Shown: positions 1 through 6,653 of the stretch, one piece after another
How positions within the stretch are numbered: position 1 is the first letter of the stretch
Layout: every line of letters begins with the position of its first letter
NCBI GenBank assembly: GCA_017555465.1
Contig: JAFZGH010000111.1
Location: forward strand, 1-8,679
DNA: 8,679 nt
From: Akkermansia sp.
GTDB lineage: Bacteria > Verrucomicrobiota > Verrucomicrobiia > Verrucomicrobiales > Akkermansiaceae
Reading direction: 5' to 3'
Program-made: the position numbers and the translations under genes
The notes under the pieces: model-generated
Databases searched by the model: none
The model's input: only the letters and a program-made list of their open reading frames with translations
Told to the model about the DNA's origin: nothing

Positions 1-73
1 GATGAATCGTTATCCCCGGCGAATCTTCGAAGGTAAATCCGCTCGCAGGATAGCACGCATCGAAAATCTCCAT
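1..73 (-). CDS. 5' end of an unrecognised protein gene (partial, runs off the left edge)
   Basis: An ATG at 73 on the minus strand opens a frame that stays open for 24 codons to the window edge. The peptide begins MEIFDACYPASGFTFEDSPG. An in-frame TAA lies seven codons upstream of the ATG, with no other ATG, GTG or TTG start in between. A promoter-like TGGTAGAAT sits about 32 bases upstream of the ATG, downstream of the terminator of the neighbouring A2M gene, which supports a separate leftward transcription unit. No signal peptide, membrane segment or Shine-Dalgarno sequence is visible, and 24 residues are too few to assign a family. A chance open frame is possible, but the ordered terminator-promoter-ATG arrangement argues for a real gene. 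Confidence 0.5.
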   Translation of the reverse strand, partial: MEIFDACYPASGFTFEDSPGITIH

Positions 74-104
74 TTTATCAAGCTCGCTGCTTAGTTAGAA
101 GAAA

Positions 105-134
105 ATTCTACCATTGTCGCATTTGGTCTTGCAA
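105..134 (-). promoter_or_regulatory. Putative sigma70-type promoter for the left-edge gene
   Basis: Read on the minus strand, the -10 box TAGAAT is at 105-110. It is preceded by TGG, giving an extended -10 (TGnTAGAAT). A weak -35 box TTGCAA (4 of 6 matches to TTGACA) lies at 129-134 with an 18-base spacer. Transcription would start near position 98, leaving a leader of roughly 25 bases before the ATG at 73. The same TGGTAGAAT string occurs in front of the A2M gene. Confidence 0.45.
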
Positions 135-146
135 TTCACAGACGCG

Positions 147-174
147 CAGAAACGCCGCAAAAGCGGCGTTTCTG
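147..174 (-). terminator. Hairpin terminator downstream of the A2M gene
   Basis: A perfect 12-bp inverted repeat (CAGAAACGCCGC at 147-158 and GCGGCGTTTCTG at 163-174) encloses a 4-base loop. It begins only five bases after the TAA stop of the A2M gene. The stem is GC-rich at its core and ends in AAA/TTT, as in intrinsic terminators. There is no long U tract beyond the stem in the leftward direction, so efficiency is uncertain. The symmetry means it could act on either strand. Confidence 0.7.
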
Positions 175-179
175 ATACT

Positions 180-3100
180 TTACTCAGCCTTAGTTTCCAG
201 GCGGGCGCTGGGGGAAAGTCCGTAGGTCTGCGGCTCGTATTGCAGCTGCGCCTGGGCGGGCGGGGCGGTGGCGGAGCCGGCGCGCTTCACGCGGGCGTAG
301 TAGCGGAGGTTCACAGCATCGCGCCCCGGCCAGCGGGTGCAGAAGCCGCGCACGCGGTCTGCCAGGTATTCGCGCTGGTCAAAGCATTCGCTCCAGCTGA
401 GCGGTTCCAGGCCTGCGGCCTGGCTGCCCACGCCGGGGTTGATGGCTTCCATGCTGGACGGCAGGTAGTCCTCCAGCACCAGGTGGTTGAGTTCCTGCTC
501 GCTGGCCTTGGCACAGGTGAGCGTCACACGCACCACATCACCCACGGTGAATTCGGAAGCTTCGCGCCATACGCCGTCCTCGCCCTTCTTCTCATACACG
601 CGGGTCATCTGCAAGCCGCGTTCCGTCAGACCGGGATATTCCTGGCGTGCCGGGCGGGCCTGCGCTTTCAGCACCGCATAGGTGGTGCCCTGCACCGGGG
701 CACAGGCAGCATCCACCGAAGGCAGGTTCACCTGCACAATATCGCGGTGCAAGGTGGTCTGCTGCCCGCCGGGCAGGCTCAGCACCGATTCCACCGCTGC
801 GCCGGGGGAGTTGCCAATGTAGGTGAGTAGCGCATAGACGGACCAGGCGCCGCTCCACGCACCGCTGTGGCGGTAATCTGCCGCGCGGGTGCGCAGCCAG
901 CGCAGGAAGGCCTCATTGCGGCCGTCATTATTCGTGCGCAGGTATTCCAGGAACTCGATATCCTGGCGCACGCCGGTGGTGCACCAGCGGGTATCGGGCG
1001 CTGCGGCCAGAGCCGCCTGCAGGGCATCGCGCATAGCGGCGCGGTCCTGGCGGGCGCGGGCCACCTGGTAGCGGGTCAGCGGGTGCTCCTGATCCAGATT
1101 CACCTTTTCCAGATAGGCCAGCAGGTTATACCAGGCGCGCTGGGGAATGGCATAGCCGCGTTCCTCAGCCAGGCGCAGCACCACCGCCGCCTGCGCCGAG
1201 GCCCAGACACTGGGCACATTGCTGCCGCGCGTATCAGGCAGGCTGCCATCGGGCAGCTGCTGTTCCAGAATAGACTGGGCCGTCTGCTCAATGGTCTGGA
1301 CCACGCGTTCTGCCGGGGTCTGCGCCATGCGCGGGCAAAGCGGGGCGAAACGGTCATACAGCAACCACGGCAGCAGGGCAGATGCCATGTTGCCCACGCT
1401 GCCGCCGGGCTGCTGCAGCAGGAAATCCACCGCGCCCTGCATGAAGAGGAGCGGGTTGGCCGAAACCTGCAGCTGCAGCTGCACATCGGGCGCACCGGCC
1501 AGCTCTGCGGCCAGCAGGTTACGCGGCACCAGGTTGCCCTGCCCGGGGCTCAGCACCAGGTGGTGCACCTCCTTGAGCAGAGGCGAAGGATACACCGCCT
1601 CCACCCCGGCCTGCACAGCATCCACCCCGGTAGCCCCCTGCGCATACCAGCGGTACTGCTGCTGCCCGGCCTGCTGCGGCGCAAGCTCAAAATACAGCGT
1701 GGCCGTGGCCCCGGCGGCAAGAGTCACCTGCTGGGCGGTATCGCTGCCCTCCAGGCACACATGCCAGGTACCCTCGGTCTGGGTATTGTTCGTCACATTG
1801 ACCGGCACCTGGAGCTTATCACCCACGCACATGCAGAGCGGTGTGCCCGCACGCAGAATCAGGGGCTGATTCACCACAAACTCTCCCTCTTCCGAACCAA
1901 AGCGCCCGCCTTCCTTATCTGCCGCCACGGCAAATACACGGTAGGTCGTGAGCGTGTCCGGCATGGTGCAGGTGGCGGCAAAGCGGCCATCGGCATCCGT
2001 CCTGAGCGCGCTGCTCCACAAAGCCAGCGGGGCAAAATTCGAGCGCAGGCGGGGCTCCGCCCCAGCCTCCGGGACAGCCGCAGCAGCGGGGCGGCGTGCG
2101 CCTGCAGTTTCTGCGCTATCTACCTGCAGCATCAGGTTACTGAATTTCCCTGTGGCAGAACCCACGCGCATCCACCAGGGCTGGTGCTGCCAGGCCTCCG
2201 CACCTGTGCGGCCTTCGCCCTGCCAGAGCCCCTCCAGCAACGCCAGGCGGGGGCGGAACACGCCCTCCCGGAAATCGGCATCGCCGGCATCCACATTCTG
2301 CAGATTCAGAAATCTTTCGCGCCAGCAGCTCAGCGCCGCCACCACATCCACCTTGCGGTAATGGGTCTGGGACAGCATGCCGGCATCCACCGCATACAGC
2401 GTCACCGCCGCCGGGGTGGGCACCCCGTTCGGCAGGGTCACCCGCCCGGCCAGCATCTGCTGACTACCAGGGCGCACCGTGCCGGGCAACTCCAGCTGCA
2501 CCTGCAGCATACTGCGCTTCATGGGCACATCAATATTCAGCGCATGCTTATACGTGTACCCAAACAACCCGCTATCGGCCTTCTGGGTCAGGCGCGCTGC
2601 GCACACATTGATACGCCCCTCCTCATCCCCCAGCAGGGGGAGGGCCAGCTCATGCCGCCCGCACTGCAGGTCCAGCACATGAGCCCGCACACGGCGGCCA
2701 TAATTCAGCACCAGCAGAGCCTTGAAATCCTCGCTGCATTCCAGCACAATGTGGCCGGGAGTAGAAGCCGCGCTGGCAGAGAATACTGCCTCGCGGCCGC
2801 TTTGGCGCTGATCCACACACCGCTGCTGGTGGCGGAAGGTGTGTCCCCGGTAATCGCGCCCGGTGATTTCCACCGTATATTCCCCGGCCTCGCCTGGCTG
2901 CAACCCGGCCAGCACTTCGTGCAGCGGCAGCTGCACCCCTTCCTCTGCGCCGACAGGCACATTCACCCACTGAGACCACACCTCCACCTGGCGGCTTTCA
3001 TCGAGCATGAATCCATTGGACAACTGGTTTTCCACCCGCCGGGGAACGCGCACAGCTGCGCGCACCGAAATACCCTGAGAAAGGCGCTCGCCGCAGCAGT

Positions 3101-5933
3101 TGCAGAACAGATGCAGGCGGTGGTCCGCCCCCAGCACCGGGCGGATTTCTGACGCATGATACCGCCCCACATGGTCAAAGCGGCGGGATTCCTCGCGCTC
3201 GTTGAGCACAGCGCCCTCGTAACGCACCACAAAATCCGTATCCGGAGCAGTGGCCAGCGGCACCTTGAAAAGCACCGTACCATCCTCCTTCAGAGGCAGG
3301 GTTCCCAGCCACTCATACGCCGCCTCACCTGCGGCGAAAATCTGGCGTCCGCCCACCATGGGCACAGAACCCGTCACGCGCAGTTCCACGCGGCCCTGCG
3401 TGAGCGGGAGCGTGTTGTAATCCTGCGCCTGCTCCTTCAGCACCAGTTCACGGGGAGCAATCTTTTCTGTTTCATCCTGCTGGCTTACCTCAAAGGAATC
3501 CCGGCGGTACATCTCGCAGGAAATCTCCTGCTTCACCAGCGTGCGGGGGCGGGTTGTGCCCACGCGGATAACGTAGCGCCCGCACACATCTTCCTGCCCC
3601 TGGGGCAGCCTCAGCATCTGACTGAACGCGCCAAAGGCATCCACATCAAACACCCGGCTGAACAGGCGGCTGCCATCCGGGGATTCAAAATGCAGCTCCA
3701 GCGTGCGGTGCTTCGAGTGCGCAATGCGGTTCTGCCCATCCACCGCGCGCAGGAACCCGCGCACAAAGACCTTATCCCCCGGGCGGTAAACATTCCGGTC
3801 TGTCCAGACCATGGCGCGCAGCTCGGCGTCGCCCTCCTGTTCCGCTTCCTGCTCCATGCAGAACTCATTGGGGTTGGAAACCAGGCAGTAATCCTCTCCG
3901 GCGCGCACCAGGATATCTGCAGCACCGGCAGGCAGGGCCACATGCCCGTGCTCCACCGCCACCGGGGCAGAGGCACCCTCGGCATCCACGGCAATCATCT
4001 GACCGCCATGCAGCGGCTCTGCCGTGCTGTGGCGCAGCACCAGCAGGCTGGCCTCGCCCTCCGCCGCCCCGGCGCAGCTGAGCACCACGGGGGATAAATC
4101 GCTCACAGAGACAAGCGCATCACAGCGCAGCTCCCAGTCGCCCGGCTTCATGCCCAGCTCCCGTGCAGCAGTCTGCACCGTTTCAGAAGGGCTCATATCC
4201 ATCTCCACCAGGTAAAGCCCCGGTTTGAGCGGCGCCTGGCTCAATTCATCCAGATCCAGCACCATGCGCGTGCAAGCCAGCATCGGGCAGGAATCTGCGG
4301 GCAGCTTGTATTCGCGCTGCCCCACCACGGTGCCGCCGGCGCCCTCCAGGAAAATACGCCCCAGGTATACCTCGCGGGCGCGAGCGGCATTATCCGGCGC
4401 CGGGGGCATATCATCCTCCGTAGCAAGCCCGGCCTTGATGCGAGCCTGCACCACCGCGCGGTTGTACTGCGTGAGCGCCATATCATGGCGGCGGTTCTGC
4501 TGCTCCAGGTGGGATTGAATCTTCGGCAGGGCGGCGCGCACCTCATCCGCCGTCCAGTGGCGCAACCGTACACGCACGGAACCACCATTCACCACATCCA
4601 TGGGCAGAACATGTTTCCCCTGCAGCGGCAGGTAGTGGCGCATCATGCGCGGCAGCGCCGGCTCCAGCGGCGATACACTGTAGCGGCAGAAGAAATCCCG
4701 CAACAGGGGCAGACCGTAAATACCGGCCAGCCCGGGCTGCAACCTGCATTCCACCAGCACGGGTGCCGGGCTTTCCACCGCCAGGCGCATCCCCATGGAT
4801 GCCGTGGGATGCGCGTAGCGCAGGCGGCGCACAGACTTATCAACAAACCAGCCATCTGCCGTCACGCTCTCATCCTCAGCGTCGTCCGGGTTAATCCAGA
4901 ACTCCTGGGCGGCCACCTCACCCAGATACCGCACGCACAGCTCGCGCCCGTTGACCACGGCGGTGCGGGTAACACCATCCTCCGCCAGGGTGGTTTCCAC
5001 GCCATCCAGCGTCACCCGCATCTCGCGGAACGCCTGCTGAAGCCGGGTCTTATCCACCGGGGAATTGAAAAGCATCTGCAGCTCCATGGTGGATGCTGCG
5101 GCATCGGACGGCAGCACCTGCTCCAGGCGGGCGCTGAGGGTACGGTTCACATAAATGGGGCCCAGGTTGCTGTCTGCAATGCCACTGCCGGGGGCGGCCT
5201 TGGCATTCAGCCGCCAGATACTGCCCGCAGGCACGGGGCGGTCCGGGCGCACCAGCACATAGCCGGGCAGCGGGCTGTCCTGCTGCAGTTCCTGCCAGTT
5301 GATACCGCGGCGCACCAGCGATTGCAGCATGTTGAAACTATTGCCATGGCTCAGTCTGGCCTGCTCCACAATAGCCCCGGCCGTTTCCCCGGTCTCAAAG
5401 AAATCCCCGCGAGCATCCATCTTGATGCGCGTGTACGTGTACTGAATCGGGGTTCCGGGGTTCAGCCCGGCGGCCTCTGCCGTGTTCTGGAAACGGCCCG
5501 CCAGCAGGGCAGCCCCATTCGGGCAGGCGCGCATATCCTCATGCACCAGCGGGCTGGCCGGCGCGTGGAAACGGTACTCGCGCTTCTGCAGCGCACGCCC
5601 GCTCTGGTAGCGTGTTCCGGAGTGGAAGCGCAGCGTGTACTCTGTCTTCACGCTGCTGCCGGGGCCGGGTTCGATGCGCAGGCAATCCTGATCGACCCAG
5701 CGCACGCGGGGCATATGTGCATCATCCCCACTGATACTGAATAAATCCAACCCTTTATCCGTGACGCTGCACTCGTCACGGTGCTGGTTTTCAACCACAG
5801 AATACGGCACCACAGGCTCATCAAAATTGATATTGATGATACCCTGCTGCTCCCAATACGACAGGGAATCGGCCAGCGCTGCCGGGAGCGCTGCCAGGGC
5901 CAGAAGGAAAACTTTTCGGACAGGTGCGGTCAT
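180..5933 (-). CDS. Large alpha-2-macroglobulin family protein, exported, thioester site lost
   Basis: Bacterial A2M family members are periplasmic or envelope proteins thought to trap proteases that breach the outer membrane. The product is 1917 residues, longer than the roughly 1500-1650 of E. coli YfaS and YfhM. I chose the ATG at 5933 over a GTG at 5960. It starts a clean signal peptide (MTAPVRK, then a Leu/Ala-rich core, predicted cut ALA|DS near residue 21, no lipobox Cys), and the promoter -10 box lies between the two starts. Visible landmarks are an MG domain with TDRNVYRPGD (residues 711-720); an Ala/Pro-rich linker (about 1272-1298); an A2M domain opening RSNFAPLALW (W1306) and continuing to MPDTLTTYRVFAVAADKEGG; an alpha-helical thioester-type domain (about 1490-1760); and a C-terminal MG domain with LVLEDYLPSSMEAINPG (from about 1776 on). 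Where active members have PYGC-x-E-Q, this protein has PGGSVGN (S1512, N1515), so no thioester can form. No pbpC neighbour is present in the window. The family call is secure; the function is inferred. Confidence 0.93.
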   Translation of the reverse strand: MTAPVRKVFLLALAALPAALADSLSYWEQQGIININFDEPVVPYSVVENQHRDECSVTDKGLDLFSISGDDAHMPRVRWVDQDCLRIEPGPGSSVKTEYTLRFHSGTRYQSGRALQKREYRFHAPASPLVHEDMRACPNGAALLAGRFQNTAEAAGLNPGTPIQYTYTRIKMDARGDFFETGETAGAIVEQARLSHGNSFNMLQSLVRRGINWQELQQDSPLPGYVLVRPDRPVPAGSIWRLNAKAAPGSGIADSNLGPIYVNRTLSARLEQVLPSDAAASTMELQMLFNSPVDKTRLQQAFREMRVTLDGVETTLAEDGVTRTAVVNGRELCVRYLGEVAAQEFWINPDDAEDESVTADGWFVDKSVRRLRYAHPTASMGMRLAVESPAPVLVECRLQPGLAGIYGLPLLRDFFCRYSVSPLEPALPRMMRHYLPLQGKHVLPMDVVNGGSVRVRLRHWTADEVRAALPKIQSHLEQQNRRHDMALTQYNRAVVQARIKAGLATEDDMPPAPDNAARAREVYLGRIFLEGAGGTVVGQREYKLPADSCPMLACTRMVLDLDELSQAPLKPGLYLVEMDMSPSETVQTAARELGMKPGDWELRCDALVSVSDLSPVVLSCAGAAEGEASLLVLRHSTAEPLHGGQMIAVDAEGASAPVAVEHGHVALPAGAADILVRAGEDYCLVSNPNEFCMEQEAEQEGDAELRAMVWTDRNVYRPGDKVFVRGFLRAVDGQNRIAHSKHRTLELHFESPDGSRLFSRVFDVDAFGAFSQMLRLPQGQEDVCGRYVIRVGTTRPRTLVKQEISCEMYRRDSFEVSQQDETEKIAPRELVLKEQAQDYNTLPLTQGRVELRVTGSVPMVGGRQIFAAGEAAYEWLGTLPLKEDGTVLFKVPLATAPDTDFVVRYEGAVLNEREESRRFDHVGRYHASEIRPVLGADHRLHLFCNCCGERLSQGISVRAAVRVPRRVENQLSNGFMLDESRQVEVWSQWVNVPVGAEEGVQLPLHEVLAGLQPGEAGEYTVEITGRDYRGHTFRHQQRCVDQRQSGREAVFSASAASTPGHIVLECSEDFKALLVLNYGRRVRAHVLDLQCGRHELALPLLGDEEGRINVCAARLTQKADSGLFGYTYKHALNIDVPMKRSMLQVQLELPGTVRPGSQQMLAGRVTLPNGVPTPAAVTLYAVDAGMLSQTHYRKVDVVAALSCWRERFLNLQNVDAGDADFREGVFRPRLALLEGLWQGEGRTGAEAWQHQPWWMRVGSATGKFSNLMLQVDSAETAGARRPAAAAVPEAGAEPRLRSNFAPLALWSSALRTDADGRFAATCTMPDTLTTYRVFAVAADKEGGRFGSEEGEFVVNQPLILRAGTPLCMCVGDKLQVPVNVTNNTQTEGTWHVCLEGSDTAQQVTLAAGATATLYFELAPQQAGQQQYRWYAQGATGVDAVQAGVEAVYPSPLLKEVHHLVLSPGQGNLVPRNLLAAELAGAPDVQLQLQVSANPLLFMQGAVDFLLQQPGGSVGNMASALLPWLLYDRFAPLCPRMAQTPAERVVQTIEQTAQSILEQQLPDGSLPDTRGSNVPSVWASAQAAVVLRLAEERGYAIPQRAWYNLLAYLEKVNLDQEHPLTRYQVARARQDRAAMRDALQAALAAAPDTRWCTTGVRQDIEFLEYLRTNNDGRNEAFLRWLRTRAADYRHSGAWSGAWSVYALLTYIGNSPGAAVESVLSLPGGQQTTLHRDIVQVNLPSVDAACAPVQGTTYAVLKAQARPARQEYPGLTERGLQMTRVYEKKGEDGVWREASEFTVGDVVRVTLTCAKASEQELNHLVLEDYLPSSMEAINPGVGSQAAGLEPLSWSECFDQREYLADRVRGFCTRWPGRDAVNLRYYARVKRAGSATAPPAQAQLQYEPQTYGLSPSARLETKAE

Positions 5934-6020
5934 GTCGGCGCGGATTCTACCACAACTCACCCAATTAGTGAATCATGAATCGTGCCAACATTAACGCCGC
6001 ACTTCAGCAATTACGCATGG
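5934..6020. other. Intergenic gap between the MATE-RdgB gene and the A2M gene
   Basis: These 87 bases separate two leftward genes. No convincing terminator hairpin with a U tract is seen; only a weak GTGC/GCAC pairing occurs. The gap contains the A2M promoter. Read-through from the upstream MATE-RdgB unit therefore cannot be excluded, so A2M may be transcribed both from its own promoter and as the distal gene of an operon. Confidence 0.5.
5944..5972 (-). promoter_or_regulatory. Putative extended -10 promoter of the A2M gene
   Basis: On the minus strand, TTCACT (-35, 4 of 6, at 5967-5972) and TAGAAT (-10, 5 of 6, at 5944-5949) are separated by exactly 17 bases. TGG immediately precedes the -10 box, giving an extended -10. 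The predicted start of transcription is near 5937, only about 4 bases before the ATG at 5933, so the mRNA would be leaderless or nearly so. This also rules against the GTG at 5960 as the start for transcripts from this promoter. The core is nearly the same as the crcB promoter. Confidence 0.55.
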
Positions 6021-6653
6021 TCATTTGTCCATTGAGCTTCCGCCCAACTCCGTTTCGCGCAGCCAGGATTCAAACTTGCGCAGAGCCTCGCCGCGGTGGG
6101 AGATGCTGTTCTTCTCCTCGGCAGAGATTTCGGCCATGGTGCAATCGTAGCCATCCGGGATGAAAAGCGGGTCGTAGCCGAAACCGCCAGTGCCGCGGGG
6201 ATTAAGGGTAATCTGCCCCTCCACTGTGCCCACGAAGCAGCCCAGTTCCTTACCCCCGCGCGCCACAGAAATAGCGCAGACATAGCGGGCCGTGAATGGC
6301 TTTTCGGATTCCGGCTTAGCTGCCAGTTCTGCGAGCATCTTGCGATTGTTGCCTTCGTCATCCCCGTGAGTGCCGGCATAGCGGGCAGAGTATACACCAG
6401 GCATGCCGCCCAGCGCATCCACGCAGATGCCGCTGTCGTCAGACACCACCAGCCCCGGGAACACGGCAGAGATACTCTCGGCCTTGATGGCGGCATTCTC
6501 CTCAAAGGTGGTACCGGTTTCCTCAGGGTCGGGCGCGCCGGGGAAATCGGCCAGAGTCTTCAGTTCATACTGCGGGGGCAGAATGCGGGCAAACTCGCGG
6601 GCTTTGTGCGCGTTGCGCGTGGCAATCAGCAGGGGAATGCGTTCGAGGGTCAT
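6021..6653 (-). other. rdgB: RdgB/HAM1 domain (non-canonical purine NTP pyrophosphatase) with a possible internal start
   Basis: RdgB/HAM1 hydrolyses XTP, ITP and dITP to the monophosphate and pyrophosphate, keeping deaminated purines out of DNA and RNA. The module is 210 residues counted from the internal ATG at 6653; E. coli RdgB is about 197. All hallmark motifs are intact in module numbering: ATRNAHK (11-17), FEENAAIKAE (50-59), SDDSG (71-75), PGVYSARYAG (85-94), GFGYDP (157-162) and KNSISHRG (181-188). The domain thus looks catalytically competent. The ATG at 6653 sits exactly where a stand-alone rdgB would begin, but no Shine-Dalgarno or clear promoter precedes it. The enzyme may be made only as the MATE fusion, or also separately by internal initiation. 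The gene ends in TGA at 6021-6023. Confidence 0.88.

Noticed and set aside
1468..1484. Short tandem GCAGCT repeat in the A2M gene
   Set aside because: It encodes an alternating Leu/Gln beta-strand (QLQLQ) and is explained by codon choice.
867..3152. 761-codon open frame on the plus strand, antisense to the A2M gene
   Set aside because: It lies wholly opposite a clear A2M gene, is His/Gln/Ala-rich with no recognisable domain, and is what G+C-rich codon use on the other strand produces.
3156..5744. Further long plus-strand frames opposite the A2M gene (3156-4097 and 4485-5744)
   Set aside because: Same compositional shadow: no domains, no signals, no promoter or ribosome binding site, and full overlap with the conserved gene.
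5990..6020. Possible terminator after the MATE-RdgB stop
   Set aside because: Only a 4-bp GTGC/GCAC pairing with a long loop and no U tract is present.
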